A model generated the notes under the pieces. That model ran no database searches. It was not told where the DNA came from and saw only the letters and a list, made by a program, of their open reading frames with translations. A program made the translations under genes and the position numbers. A DNA stretch of 40,845 nucleotides from Phycisphaerae bacterium (GTDB taxonomy: Bacteria > Planctomycetota > Phycisphaerae > Phycisphaerales > SM1A02): NCBI GenBank assembly GCA_002862305.1, contig PKCS01000025.1:1-40845 (forward strand), in the 5' to 3' direction. Shown piece after piece: positions 1 to 8,873 of the stretch; the stretch's first letter is position 1; the number at the start of each line of letters is the position of its first letter.

Positions 1-414
1 AGCGCGTTCCTGATGGTCCCCTACGTCGAGGGGTCCCAGGAACTGATGGTCCTCGCGGGTGCGATGACCGGCGCCTGCATCGGGTTCCTGTGGTTCAACG
101 TCTCGCCCTCCAGCGTGTTCATGGGGGACACCGGGTCCCTTCCCCTCGGGGGCCTGCTCGCCTTCATCGCGGTGGTGATCCGGCAGGAGATCCTCCTGCT
201 GCTGATCGGCGGGGTGTTCCTGATGGAGATCGGCAGCGTGGTGCTGCAGGTCGGCTACTTCAAGCTCACCCGGGGCCGGCGGATCTTCCGCTGCTCCCCG
301 ATCCACCACCACTTCCACCTCGGGGGCTGGAGCGAGCACCAGGTGGTGCTCCGGTTCTGGCTGGTCGCGGTGATCCTCGCGATGTTCGCGCTCGCGAGCC
401 TCAAGCTGCGCTGA
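1..414 (+). CDS. mraY: MraY, phospho-N-acetylmuramoyl-pentapeptide transferase (C-terminal part)
   Basis: Membrane enzyme that joins UDP-MurNAc-pentapeptide to undecaprenyl phosphate and makes lipid I, the first membrane step of peptidoglycan synthesis. The reading frame is open from the first base, so the start lies outside the window; 137 codons remain. Visible family marks are the Asp-containing stretch FMGDTGSLPLGG and the histidine cluster PIHHHFHLGGWSE, both conserved in MraY, set among hydrophobic segments. The protein ends in a final membrane helix followed by a basic LKLR tail, as is normal for the family. The next gene, a pseudouridine synthase, ends only one base away on the other strand, so the two are convergent with almost no spacer. 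The division and cell-wall cluster probably continues upstream. Identification is firm from the HHH motif. Confidence 0.95.
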   Translation, partial: SAFLMVPYVEGSQELMVLAGAMTGACIGFLWFNVSPSSVFMGDTGSLPLGGLLAFIAVVIRQEILLLLIGGVFLMEIGSVVLQVGYFKLTRGRRIFRCSPIHHHFHLGGWSEHQVVLRFWLVAVILAMFALASLKLR

Positions 415-415
415 G

Positions 416-1591
416 TCAGAGGACCTCCTCGAGGTCGATCGTCGAGCCCGGGGCGTCCACCCGGCGGACCATGCGGTGGGTCCGCAGGAGCTCCACCAGC
501 CGTGCCATGTCCGAGCGGAGCGGGGCGGTGTAGCGCACCGGCTGTCCGCTCGCGGGATGGGTGAAGCCCAGGGTGGTGGCGTGGAGCGCCTGCCGTCCGA
601 TGAGCGGCTCGGACCCGAGGCCCTCCGCGAGGTCGCCCTCCACCAGCCGGCGCCCGCCGTAGACGTCGTCCCCCACGATCGGGAACCCCAGGTAGGCCAG
701 GTGCACCCTGATCTGGTGGGTGCGTCCGGTGTGCAGCTCCAGCTCGACCAGGGTGTAGCCCTCGTACGCCTCGCGCACCCGGTAGATGGTGAGCGCATCC
801 TTGGCCTGCTCGTCGTAGCGGACCGCGTAGCGCTCGCGGACCGTGGGGTGGCTGCCGAGGGGGTGGTCGATCCGGTCCGCCCAGGGGGTGAGCTCCCCGT
901 GGACCACCGCCAGGTACCGCTTGCTGGTCTGGCGTTGCTCGAACTGCCGGCCGAGCCGCCAGTGCGCGGTGTCGCTCTTGGCCGCGACCATCACCCCGCT
1001 GGTGTGGCGGTCCAGCCGGTGCACGACCCCCGGTCGGCAGTGCTCCTCGCCGACGGAGGAGAGGCCGCCGCTGGTGCGGTTCTGGAAGTGCCAGCTGAGG
1101 GCGTTGATCAGGGTCCCCGACCGCCGGCCCCGCGCGGGGTGCACGATGATGTCCGGCTGCTTGTTGATCACGATGAGGTCCTGGTCCTCGTGCAGCACGT
1201 CGAGGGGGAGCTCCTCGGGGGGGATCTCGTTGCTGGGGGGCGGGGGGAGGGTGGTCTCCACCAGGTCCCCCCGACGAAGCCGGGTGGACGCCTTGGCGAC
1301 CCGCCCGTTGACGGTGACCGCCTGCTCGGCGATGAGTCGCTGGAGGGTGGTGCGGGACATGAACGGGACCTTGTCCACCAGGTACCGGTCGAGTCGCTTC
1401 TGGAGGTCTCGGCTGAGCTGGAAGCGCACCCGGGCCTGGGTCTCGGCGTCCCCGTCCTCCCCGGAGGCGTAGAAGGCGAAGAGTGCGTCGCGATCGACCT
1501 TGCCACCGCGGGCGATCAGGGGGCCCCCGGCGTGGTCGCCCGGGTCATCCTGCCGCTCGTCCCCGGGATCCGGCTCAGTCGCTTCCGTCAC
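416..1591 (-). CDS. rluD: RluA/RluD-family 23S rRNA pseudouridine synthase
   Basis: Isomerises uridines to pseudouridine in large-subunit rRNA. An N-terminal S4 RNA-binding domain (from RLDRYLVDKVPFMSRTTL) is followed by the catalytic domain with the signature HRLDRHTSGVMV; the catalytic Asp is about residue 194. The later HTGRTHQIRVH motif also fits the RluA family. A GTG at 1591 is chosen as start because GAGG lies 6 bases before it. An upstream GTG at 1615 in the same frame lacks a good ribosome site and would add eight residues. The start lies inside the end of the upstream gene (stop at 1575), so the two are probably translationally coupled. The N-terminal 65 or so residues are acidic and low in complexity. 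Family assignment is firm; RluD rather than another RluA member is likely but not proven. Confidence 0.9.
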   Translation of the reverse strand: MTEATEPDPGDERQDDPGDHAGGPLIARGGKVDRDALFAFYASGEDGDAETQARVRFQLSRDLQKRLDRYLVDKVPFMSRTTLQRLIAEQAVTVNGRVAKASTRLRRGDLVETTLPPPPSNEIPPEELPLDVLHEDQDLIVINKQPDIIVHPARGRRSGTLINALSWHFQNRTSGGLSSVGEEHCRPGVVHRLDRHTSGVMVAAKSDTAHWRLGRQFEQRQTSKRYLAVVHGELTPWADRIDHPLGSHPTVRERYAVRYDEQAKDALTIYRVREAYEGYTLVELELHTGRTHQIRVHLAYLGFPIVGDDVYGGRRLVEGDLAEGLGSEPLIGRQALHATTLGFTHPASGQPVRYTAPLRSDMARLVELLRTHRMVRRVDAPGSTIDLEEVL

Positions 1592-2441
1592 CGGGCGCCT
1601 CGGTGCTTCCCTCACCGCCCTGCAGGATCAGGTTCGTGGCGTCCCGGGCGGACGCGTCGCCCTCGCCCGCTTCCCCCGCGGCGGGTGGTTCGGCACCGGC
1701 TTCGGAAGTCCCCAGCAGGACGCTGGGGTCGGGGAGGTCCGCGGCGGGCTCCGGCTGGGGGAGGTCCTGGGCCAGCGGGAAGCTCACCTTGGTGGTGATG
1801 ATGGTGTCCATCCGCTGCTCGGCCTGGCGGACCAGCTCGGGGTACTGGGGGGCCGCGACGGTCTTGATGCGCTCGAGGATCGACCGGGTCTGCTCGGTGT
1901 CACCGCGGCTTTCCGCCACCGCGGCCTGCCCGAAGAGGGCGCTCACCACCAGCAGCTTGCGCGCGAAGACCGCCTCGTAGTCGCCCACCGCGACGATCGC
2001 CTCCGCGTAGAGGGCGTCCGCGCGCTGGAGGAACAGGGTCCGGGTGTCGTCGTCGAGCTCGTAGTCCTCGGCGCTCGCCTCGCGATCGAAGCGTGCCCCG
2101 GTCTGGACGCTGCCCAGGTACTGGTCGGCGGCCCGCATCAGTGCCAGCGGGGTCACGGCGTCCACCCCACGCGCGCCTTCCGCGATCTCCTCGAGGGAGG
2201 CGGGCAGCTGGGCGCTGTCCAGGTTCGCCCAGGCGGTGTCGCGGGTCTCGCTCCGGGTGCGCTCGAGCCACTGCCAGCCCACGCCCAGCAGCGCCACCAC
2301 CAGGACCGCCAGGAGGATCTGGTTGCCCCACTTCTTCAGCCAGTCGATGAACTCCTCGTTGAGCTGGCTTTCCCCGAGGTCCGACTGCTCGACCTGGGCG
2401 AGGCGATTCTGTTCATTGTCCGGGGGTGACTTCTTGGCCAT
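1575..2441 (-). CDS. Membrane-anchored tetratricopeptide-like protein (YfgM-like)
   Basis: A 288-residue protein with a charged cytoplasmic N-terminus, one transmembrane helix (ILLAVLVVALLGVGWQWL, about residues 48-65) and an extracytoplasmic helical region. That region has alternating Ala/Leu-rich helices such as the one around LFLQRADALYAEAIVAVGDY, like the TPR-type domain of YfgM/CcmG-like ancillary proteins. The C-terminal 70 residues are Pro/Glu/Gly-rich and probably disordered. ATG 2441 is chosen over an in-frame upstream start at 2567 because GGAG precedes it by 8 bases and the MAKKSPPDNEQ start looks natural. A sigma70-like promoter lies 45 bases upstream. The rluD gene overlaps its 3' end. 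A role as a periplasmic chaperone or scaffold is inference by resemblance. Confidence 0.7.
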   Translation of the reverse strand: MAKKSPPDNEQNRLAQVEQSDLGESQLNEEFIDWLKKWGNQILLAVLVVALLGVGWQWLERTRSETRDTAWANLDSAQLPASLEEIAEGARGVDAVTPLALMRAADQYLGSVQTGARFDREASAEDYELDDDTRTLFLQRADALYAEAIVAVGDYEAVFARKLLVVSALFGQAAVAESRGDTEQTRSILERIKTVAAPQYPELVRQAEQRMDTIITTKVSFPLAQDLPQPEPAADLPDPSVLLGTSEAGAEPPAAGEAGEGDASARDATNLILQGGEGSTEAPGDGSD

Positions 2442-2487
2442 CGTGGTCTCCGGGGGTGGTCGGGTCCGGTGCCGGCCCGAATCCGCG

Positions 2488-2516
2488 AGGATACCCCTCC
2501 GGGGGCCCTCGGGCAA
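2488..2516 (-). promoter_or_regulatory. Sigma70-like promoter of the TPR-like/rluD pair
   Basis: On the minus strand TTGCCC (2516-2511) and TATCCT (2493-2488) are separated by exactly 17 bases. This is the best two-box match in the window and leaves a leader of about 40 bases before ATG 2441. Seen in sequence; activity is inferred. Confidence 0.45.
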
Positions 2517-2545
2517 GAACCTCCCCCAGCCACCCCATCGGATCC

Positions 2546-3481
2546 CTAGGCCCGATCGCACCACCAATCGAGCCCCCGTTCGAGGACCCCGAGGCAGCCC
2601 TCCAGGTGCGCGCGCCCGCCCTCACTGGCCAGGAACGCCGGGGTGGTGGCGGCCAGCAGGATCCGGCGGGCCATCGCGAGCTCCTCGATCCGGGCTCCGT
2701 TCTCGCACCCCAGCCGCTCGCGCTCGATCCGCATGCTCCCCAGGGGGTCCTCGGACGCCAGGCGATCGGGGTGCGACCAGCTCATGCGCTCCAGGTAGAG
2801 CGCGTCCTCCAGCCAGTGCCCCGGCCGGACCTCCCCGAGGTCCACGAGGCAGATCGAGCCGTCGGTCCGTCGCATCGAGTTGCCCAGGTGCAGGTCGCCG
2901 TGGATCCAGCCGATCGGTTCCCGCGAGCGCCAGTGCTCGACGATCCCCTGCCAGTGCGCCTCCGCCCGGCGCAGCTGGGCGCTCCAGCGCTCGTGCTCCG
3001 GCAGCACGTTGTCCGCCAGCACCCGCGCGGTCCGTCGCAACCAGCGGTCCCAGTCGTTCCGCCGCTTCGGTCGATCCACCGGGACCGCCTGCGCGCGGGC
3101 CTGGAACACCGCACCCGCCCGGGCGGTTCCCGCCAGGTTGCCCGGCCGCCACCCGGCCCCGAGCGGCATCCCCGGCAGGCGCTCCATGACCAGCCACCCG
3201 ATGTCGTGGGCGCCGAGGGCGTCACCGCTCGCCAGGAGCCGGGGGACCACGGATGGCGGATCGGTCGACTGCAGCCGACGGCTCCACCGGAGTTCCCGAC
3301 CCGGCACCGGGAACTTCACGAAGACCTCCCGGGGCGGCTGGTCGGGCTCCCGGTAGCTCGCGCACCCGGTCAGCGCCCCGCCGTGCTGCCAGTCCATCCG
3401 CACCCAGCCGATCGGTCCCAGCCGGTCCCCGCACGCACGACGAAGATCGGGTTCGAGGGAGCGGGCGATCGAATCAAGCAT
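2546..3481 (-). CDS. Aminoglycoside phosphotransferase-fold (APH) small-molecule kinase
   Basis: A 311-residue protein of the APH/choline-kinase fold. The catalytic-loop motif WIHGDLHLGN gives the Brenner-type Asp and Asn, followed by the metal-binding VDLGE motif. An N-terminal lobe carries FVKFP (candidate ATP-binding Lys), and VMERLPGMPLG resembles the hinge region. ATG 3481 is preferred to an upstream in-frame ATG at 3667 because AAGGAG lies 9 bases before it and the upstream extension is low in complexity and overlaps the divergent gene. The substrate cannot be read from the sequence; the family includes kinases of sugars, choline, homoserine and antibiotics. It shares a 58-base divergent spacer with the HAD phosphatase, and its 3' end is 104 bases from the next minus-strand gene. 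No direct sign of antibiotic resistance. Confidence 0.8.
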   Translation of the reverse strand: MLDSIARSLEPDLRRACGDRLGPIGWVRMDWQHGGALTGCASYREPDQPPREVFVKFPVPGRELRWSRRLQSTDPPSVVPRLLASGDALGAHDIGWLVMERLPGMPLGAGWRPGNLAGTARAGAVFQARAQAVPVDRPKRRNDWDRWLRRTARVLADNVLPEHERWSAQLRRAEAHWQGIVEHWRSREPIGWIHGDLHLGNSMRRTDGSICLVDLGEVRPGHWLEDALYLERMSWSHPDRLASEDPLGSMRIERERLGCENGARIEELAMARRILLAATTPAFLASEGGRAHLEGCLGVLERGLDWWCDRA

Positions 3482-3527
3482 GGGCTCGGACTCCTTGGTG
3501 GTGCCCGCCGGCGGGGAGTCCGGCTGG

Positions 3528-3533
3528 TAGGCT
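3528..3533 (+). promoter_or_regulatory. -10-like box TAGGCT for a putatively leaderless mRNA
   Basis: TAGGCT ends 6 bases before ATG 3540, and the intervening bases hold no ribosome-binding site. A -10 box at this distance would start the transcript at or next to the ATG. The same layout occurs at 4389, 9940 (minus) and 31565. Confidence 0.35.
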
Positions 3534-3539
3534 GTCCGG

Positions 3540-4388
3540 ATGCACCCCGGTCTCGTCGTCAGCGACCTCGACGGAACCCTCCTGGATCCAGGTGGGGCGC
3601 TGTCCAGCGGCAACCTGATGGCCGCCTCCGAGCTCGCCGCCGCGGGGATACCCCTCATTTTAGCCACGGGCCGATCCTATTACGAGTCCCGTTTCGTGCT
3701 CGACGCGATCCCCTCCTGCCCGCTGGTGATCGGCGCCGCCGGGGCGCTGCTCTCCCACGCGGGCACCGGGGAGACCCTCGACCGGGAACTGCTCGAGGTC
3801 GGCCTGATCGAGTCGCTCACCCAGTTGATCCTGGAGGAAGGACACCTGGTCCAGCTCCTCCAGGATCGTTCCTCCACCGAGGAGGACTACCTGCTGGTGG
3901 GGACCGCGGCACCGCACCCCACCATGGACTGGTGGTTGGAACTCCACGACCTCGCCTCCCACCGCGTGGAGACGCTGGAGGAGGTCGACCTCTCCCACAC
4001 CGTGCGCATCGGGGTGGTGGGGGGGCCGAGTGAACTGGAGGCGCTCACCGAACGGATCCGCACGGCGTACCACGACCGGCTGGTGATCCGGCACTGGCAG
4101 GGGGTCTCCGAACGCGACGACCGCCCGACCTACCTGCTGGAGCTCTTCAATCGCGGCGTCGACAAGTGGTCGATGATCCGCAAGGTCATGGACCAGCGCG
4201 GGCTCGTCCCCGGGGAGGTGGTCGCCATCGGGGACGGGCTCAACGACATCCAGATGCTGAAGGAGGCGGGCCTCGGCATCGCCATGGGCCAGGCGACCGA
4301 CCGGGTCAAGGCCGTCGCGGACCGGGTCGTGTCCGGCAACCACCAGGACGGTTTCGCGGAGGCGATCCGTGGCGTGCTCGGGTCCTGA
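3540..4388 (+). CDS. Cof-type HAD-superfamily phosphatase
   Basis: A 282-residue hydrolase of the haloacid dehalogenase superfamily, subfamily IIB (Cof/YbiV-like), which dephosphorylates sugar phosphates and other small phosphometabolites. All four motifs are visible: I is DLDGT with nucleophile Asp9 and Asp11; II is the Thr in ILATGRS; III is the Lys in GVDKWSM; IV is GDGLND near residue 230. The cap domain between motifs II and III has the C2B size expected of Cof proteins. No Shine-Dalgarno sequence precedes the ATG, but a TAGGCT box does. The next gene starts 13 bases downstream. The substrate is unknown. Confidence 0.88.
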   Translation: MHPGLVVSDLDGTLLDPGGALSSGNLMAASELAAAGIPLILATGRSYYESRFVLDAIPSCPLVIGAAGALLSHAGTGETLDRELLEVGLIESLTQLILEEGHLVQLLQDRSSTEEDYLLVGTAAPHPTMDWWLELHDLASHRVETLEEVDLSHTVRIGVVGGPSELEALTERIRTAYHDRLVIRHWQGVSERDDRPTYLLELFNRGVDKWSMIRKVMDQRGLVPGEVVAIGDGLNDIQMLKEAGLGIAMGQATDRVKAVADRVVSGNHQDGFAEAIRGVLGS

Positions 4389-4394
4389 TACGAT
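4389..4394 (+). promoter_or_regulatory. -10-like box TACGAT in the 13-base spacer before the IOR-like gene
   Basis: The whole spacer after the HAD stop codon consists of TACGAT plus 7 bases, then GTG 4402. There is no Shine-Dalgarno sequence. This fits a leaderless transcript, or simply readthrough from the HAD gene. Confidence 0.35.
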
Positions 4395-4401
4395 CTGATC
4401 G

Positions 4402-7400
4402 GTGCCTGCAGATCCTCCCAGCCCCCACGCCCCCCGGTCCGTCCTCGAGCTCGCGGAAGGGGATGTGCTGATCCCGGCCCTCGACGCCCTGCTCAAGGGC
4501 GTCCTCGAGTCGGAGGTGCCCCTGCACATGCTGCTGGGACCCGCCCGCGGGCCGTTCCACGACCTGCGCGAGGCCGCCGGCCGCGAGACCACCAAGCGTC
4601 TGTTCTCGAGCCACGGGTGCCGGCTGGAGGTGGTCGACGAACCCGGACGCTCGATCGAGATCGGGGCCCGCACCTGCCTTTCGGGGCGCAACGTGATGGT
4701 GCTGCTGCCCGCCGGCGACATCCTGCGTTCCGCCAACGCACTGGTCCGGGTGCGGGAACTGCTGGAGGGCCAGAAGGGCTTCGGCCTGGTCCTGCTGATC
4801 GAGGACGACGTCGAGCGCCTCGAACGCGCGGCGCCCATCCACCTGCTGGAGGACCTCGCGGTCGCCCGGATCGAGCCCAACGACGTCTCCGACCTCCGGG
4901 ACATGGTGGAGGACGGGATCCGCCTGTCCCGCGCCGGCAGCGGTCCCGCGGCGATCCTCGCCTCCAGCACCATCCTCCACTCCATGGACACCATCACCCT
5001 GCGGCCCAACCGCATCGTGGACACCATCGACGTCGCCGCCGCCCTGCGTCGTCGGCGCCGTGCGGGACGTGGCTACGAGTCGATGGAGCTGCTCCGCCTC
5101 GCGCGCCGGCTCGAGCTCAACCACGCGCACGCGTTTCCCAGTCCCGGCGAGATCGCCCCCCTCGGCCTGATCGCGGTGGGGCCCGCGTACTCCGCCGCGG
5201 AGTACCTCCTGCGGTACTTCGGCCTCGAGGGCCGGGTCCCGCTTCTGCAGCTCGGGATCCCCGCGCCCCTGGACCAGTCGATCACCGAGCGGTTGCTGCT
5301 GCGCTGCGAGAACGTGGTGGTGCTCGAGACCCGACCCGGCCTGGTCGGCCGGCAGCTGATCGGGGCCGCGGAGGCCGCCCGGCGCCGTACCGGGAACGCC
5401 GCCTCGGTCTGGTGGGAGGCCCTGCCCGAACGCGACGGGGAGCCGGTGTCCCTGGAGCGCGGCGACGCCCTCCGCGCCTCGAGGGTCGCGCGGAAGATCG
5501 CCCACCTCCTGGATGCCGTCTCCACCGGGGGCACCGTGACCCGCGCCCTCGCGCCCGCCGCCCACGAGCTGGAGCGGCTGGAGGTCCCCTCCCGCGGGGT
5601 GGGGGTCGGCGTGGAGGGCGCGATCCGGACCATGCGCAACCTGCTCAAGGTGACCGCCCAGTGGCTCGATGAGCGCGAGCCTGAACTGGAGAGCGAGCGG
5701 ATCGCCCTGCAGCTGGACGAACGCGTCGACCACGCCCAGTACGACCGGGTGGTGGAGGCGGAACTCTGGGGGCGCCAACGCTTCCTCGCCGACGGCCCGG
5801 CCGCGATCCGGGAGTGCGCATCCGATCCCACCCCCCGGATCCTGGTGATCTGCGACATCGGCTCCGAGGTCGGCATCGACGTGGTCCGACTCGCCACCGC
5901 CTCGGTCCCCGACGAGCACGGGGACCGCGTCACCGTTCGCAGCGTGACGCTGGGCGACCTCGACGAGGTGCTGGAACTGCTCCGCGAGTCGGTGCTTTCC
6001 GACCAGGTCACGGTGGTGGTGGCGCGCGACGGCACCCCGCCCCGGTTCGACCGGACCGCGATCGAGCGATCCTTCCGGGAGATCGACCGCCTCGGCTTCA
6101 CCCCGATGCAGCGCGTGCTCCGCCCCGCGGAGCAGGCCTGCGGGCTCCGCTCGCCGGTCTTCGCCGACCTGCTGGGCACCGGGCTCGACCGCAACAGCGA
6201 GGAGCTCGCGACCACCTTCCGGGTGGACACCCTGCCCCGCCGATTCGCCCGTGGGCTGCTCTTCCGGGTCCGCCCGCTGACCGAGCAGGTGGAGGTGCTC
6301 CGCTCGCGTCCCCCGGTCATCGAACAGCGCGACGCCGGCGGGAACCTGCCCCCGCCGCCCGCGATCCGGCACGCTTCCGCCGCGACCTGGCGATGCCACG
6401 TGGCCGGCTGGCGCGGCGAGGAGCCCGGGCTCGTGCCCAAGATCATCTGCGAGGCGGGACGCGAGATGGGCTACAAGGTCGGGGCGGTGGTCTCCACCCA
6501 GCAGGCCGGTCCGGGACGCGGCTCCTGGGCGCAGGTGCTCTTCACCCGTCCCCGGGAGGGTACTCGCCCGCCCCTGCCGATCTCGATTCCCTACGGGGAG
6601 GCGGACCTCCTGCTGGGCGTGGACCCGGTGGAGTCCCTGCGCGCCCTGGGCCCCGACCCGCAGCTGCGGGTGGCCGGGGCGGGGCGGACCCATGCGGTGG
6701 TCAACATCGGCCTGCTCTCCGACCAGGAGGAACACGCGCGCGGCCGTCCGCAGGGGACCCGCGAACTGCTCCGCGAGGGGATCGAGCAGCGATGTCGCGA
6801 GGACCCCTGGGTCTTCGACCTCGTCGCCCCCGCCCGGCGGACCCTGCTGACCGAACGCCTCATCGACATGATGCTGCTGGGCATCTCGTTCCAGCGCGGC
6901 CTGATCCCGGTCTCGATCGAGGTCCTGGAGCGGGTGATCGAACGCTCGGAACCCGGACGCTTCGGACGCTCCCTGGTGGCCTTCCGCCACGGTCGCACCC
7001 TCGCCACCGGCCTGCCCGCGCCCCGTCATCCCGAGATCAATTCCCGGGAGGTGGAACCGATGATCCGCCGGCTGGTCCGCGGGGTCCGGGTGGATTCCCG
7101 CCGCCGCCGCGGGACCGCGAGGCGGTTCGAGCAGCTGCTCCGGGACAGCATGGCCCAGATGCCCGGCCTGCTGGAGAGTTCGCGCGGTCGTCCCGCGGTC
7201 GCGGATTTCTCGGTCGGGCTCCGCCACGCGCTCGCGTGGGGCGGATTCCCGCTCGCCGAGCGCTTCGCGGACCTCGTGCGCCGGCTCTACCGTGCCGACA
7301 GCGGTGCCCGCTCCCGGCGCACCACCTGCTACGCGATCTACCCCCTGGCGGAGGCGATGCTCATCCGCGACTCGATCTTCATCGCGACCATGACCACCAG

Positions 7401-7788
7401 CATGGAGCAGCGCCTGCGCATCCGTGAGCGGCTGGCGGCGCGCCACGCCCGTGGGGATCGCATCGAACGCCGCTACCTCACCCGCATGGAGCTGATCGTC
7501 GCCCGTCGACGCTTCCGCCTGGACTTCCGCACCAGCGACTGGGGGGCGTGGGCGACCGGCCTGCTGGCCCCGGTGGTGCCGCACGCGTGGCGGGGCAGCC
7601 GTCACGAACGACTGCTGGCCCGGGAGGTCATGGAGCTGGTGGAGTCCGCCATCAGCGGGATGCGGGAGGATCCCGAGCACTGGGAGCACGTCATGCAGAA
7701 GCTGAACCTGCAGGCGGAGATGGGCCGGCTCCGGGTGATGCGCCCCGGGGAGCTGGATCGACTGGTCCGCGACCAGCCCGCGTCCTAG
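4402..7788 (+). CDS. Indolepyruvate:ferredoxin oxidoreductase-like single-chain protein lacking cofactor motifs
   Basis: A 1128-residue protein with the domain order of single-chain indolepyruvate/2-oxoacid:ferredoxin oxidoreductases. Residues about 10-240 resemble the pyrimidine-binding alpha domain, and about 255-330 the transketolase-C-like domain (GLIAVGPAYSAAEYLL, then ENVVVLETRPGLVGRQL). About 475-540 matches only the C-terminal half of the TPP domain. About 676-860 is the gamma domain (from KIICEAGREMGYKVGAVVST to ADLLLGVDPVESL). The remaining 270 residues are like the DUF6537 tail of long IORs. The GD(S/G)-type TPP-binding motif is replaced near residue 484 by CDIGS. There is no CPGC motif, no CxxCxxC ferredoxin cluster and only scattered cysteines. 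Normal enzyme activity with TPP and [4Fe-4S] clusters is therefore doubtful; a structural, regulatory or altered redox role is possible. The start is GTG. The stop overlaps the convergent rlmN stop in a shared CTAG. Confidence 0.65.
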   Translation: MPADPPSPHAPRSVLELAEGDVLIPALDALLKGVLESEVPLHMLLGPARGPFHDLREAAGRETTKRLFSSHGCRLEVVDEPGRSIEIGARTCLSGRNVMVLLPAGDILRSANALVRVRELLEGQKGFGLVLLIEDDVERLERAAPIHLLEDLAVARIEPNDVSDLRDMVEDGIRLSRAGSGPAAILASSTILHSMDTITLRPNRIVDTIDVAAALRRRRRAGRGYESMELLRLARRLELNHAHAFPSPGEIAPLGLIAVGPAYSAAEYLLRYFGLEGRVPLLQLGIPAPLDQSITERLLLRCENVVVLETRPGLVGRQLIGAAEAARRRTGNAASVWWEALPERDGEPVSLERGDALRASRVARKIAHLLDAVSTGGTVTRALAPAAHELERLEVPSRGVGVGVEGAIRTMRNLLKVTAQWLDEREPELESERIALQLDERVDHAQYDRVVEAELWGRQRFLADGPAAIRECASDPTPRILVICDIGSEVGIDVVRLATASVPDEHGDRVTVRSVTLGDLDEVLELLRESVLSDQVTVVVARDGTPPRFDRTAIERSFREIDRLGFTPMQRVLRPAEQACGLRSPVFADLLGTGLDRNSEELATTFRVDTLPRRFARGLLFRVRPLTEQVEVLRSRPPVIEQRDAGGNLPPPPAIRHASAATWRCHVAGWRGEEPGLVPKIICEAGREMGYKVGAVVSTQQAGPGRGSWAQVLFTRPREGTRPPLPISIPYGEADLLLGVDPVESLRALGPDPQLRVAGAGRTHAVVNIGLLSDQEEHARGRPQGTRELLREGIEQRCREDPWVFDLVAPARRTLLTERLIDMMLLGISFQRGLIPVSIEVLERVIERSEPGRFGRSLVAFRHGRTLATGLPAPRHPEINSREVEPMIRRLVRGVRVDSRRRRGTARRFEQLLRDSMAQMPGLLESSRGRPAVADFSVGLRHALAWGGFPLAERFADLVRRLYRADSGARSRRTTCYAIYPLAEAMLIRDSIFIATMTTSMEQRLRIRERLAARHARGDRIERRYLTRMELIVARRRFRLDFRTSDWGAWATGLLAPVVPHAWRGSRHERLLAREVMELVESAISGMREDPEHWEHVMQKLNLQAEMGRLRVMRPGELDRLVRDQPAS

Positions 7789-8873
7789 CCCTGCTCGCGA
7801 CGATGCTGGTGCCGGAGCTGGCCGCAGGCTGCATCGATGTCACGACCCCGGCTCGCCCGGATGTGCACGTTGACCCCGCGCTCGCGCAGCAGGGACTGGA
7901 AGCGGTGGACGTCCGCCGAGACCGGTCGCCGGTAGGGGAGCCCCTCGACCTCGTTGTAGCGGATGAGGTTCACGTTGGCCCGCAGCGATCTCGCCAGTCC
8001 CGCGAGTTCCCGTGCGTGCTCGGGACGGTCGTTGACCTCGCCGAGCAGGATGTACTCCAGGGTGACCTCGCGTCCCGACTCCCGGAAGTACTCGGTGCAG
8101 GCCTCGAGCAGTTCCTCGATCGTCGAACGGTCCGCCCAGGGGATGATCTGCCGTCGCAACTCGTCGTTGGGGGCGTGCAGGCTCAGGGCGAGGGTCACCG
8201 GGAGCTCGAAGCGGGCCAGTCGCCGGATGCCCGCGGGCAGCCCCACGGTGGAGACGGTGATGCGACGTGCGCCGATCCCGAGACCCCAGGAGGCGTTGAG
8301 GGTGCGGATCGCCCCGACCACCCCGGGGAAGTTCACCAGCGGCTCGCCCATCCCCATGAAGACCACGTTCGTGATGCGGCCGACCCCGGCCATCCGGCCG
8401 AGTCGCCACGCCTGCTCGACGATGTTCCCCCGGGTGAGGTTCCCCTCGAGTCCCTCGAGCCCGGAGGCGCAGAACCGGCACCCCACCGGGCACCCCACCT
8501 GGGACGAGATGCAGGCGGTGCGTCGATCCCCGGCGGGGATCATCACGCACTCGGTCTCGCCGGCGGAGGCCGGCTCCAGCAGCGACAGGCCGTTCCCCGT
8601 GGGCTCGACGGTCGGTCCGGTCCACCCCAGCAGCAGCTTGCGGGTGCCGTCGCTCGCGCGGCGTTCGGTGAGCAGCCGGGCGCTCTCGAAGTGGACCAGC
8701 TCCCCGAGCCGTTCACGGTCGCGCCGGGAGACGTTGGTCATCCGGTCGAGTTCGGTCACGCCGCGCTGGTAGACCCATTCCTGCAGCTGGTCGGCCACGA
8801 AGCGCCGGAGGCCGTGCTCGACCACGAACGAACGAAGCTGTTCGCGATCCAGATCGAAGAAGTGCGTGCTCAC
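7785..8873 (-). CDS. rlmN: RlmN, dual-specificity 23S rRNA/tRNA adenine C2 methyltransferase
   Basis: A radical-SAM enzyme that methylates C2 of A2503 in 23S rRNA and A37 in some tRNAs. The cluster motif is Cys128-x3-Cys132-x2-Cys135 (GCPVGCRFCASG). A methyl-accepting Cys sits just before it (ACISSQVGC) and the second catalytic Cys is in the C-terminal AACGQL motif. GMGEPLVNF is the SAM-contact stretch. Its 362 residues match the family length. Its ATG overlaps the ispH stop by four bases, so the two form one coupled unit. The 3' end abuts the convergent IOR-like gene with no spacer. All key residues are present. Confidence 0.95.
   Translation of the reverse strand: MSTHFFDLDREQLRSFVVEHGLRRFVADQLQEWVYQRGVTELDRMTNVSRRDRERLGELVHFESARLLTERRASDGTRKLLLGWTGPTVEPTGNGLSLLEPASAGETECVMIPAGDRRTACISSQVGCPVGCRFCASGLEGLEGNLTRGNIVEQAWRLGRMAGVGRITNVVFMGMGEPLVNFPGVVGAIRTLNASWGLGIGARRITVSTVGLPAGIRRLARFELPVTLALSLHAPNDELRRQIIPWADRSTIEELLEACTEYFRESGREVTLEYILLGEVNDRPEHARELAGLARSLRANVNLIRYNEVEGLPYRRPVSADVHRFQSLLRERGVNVHIRASRGRDIDAACGQLRHQHRREQG

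Noticed and set aside
4306-7689. A minus-strand open frame of 1127 codons opposite the IOR-like gene
   Set aside because: Composition is His/Gly/Pro/Arg-rich without domains; it is the mirror of the real gene, caused by GC-rich third positions.
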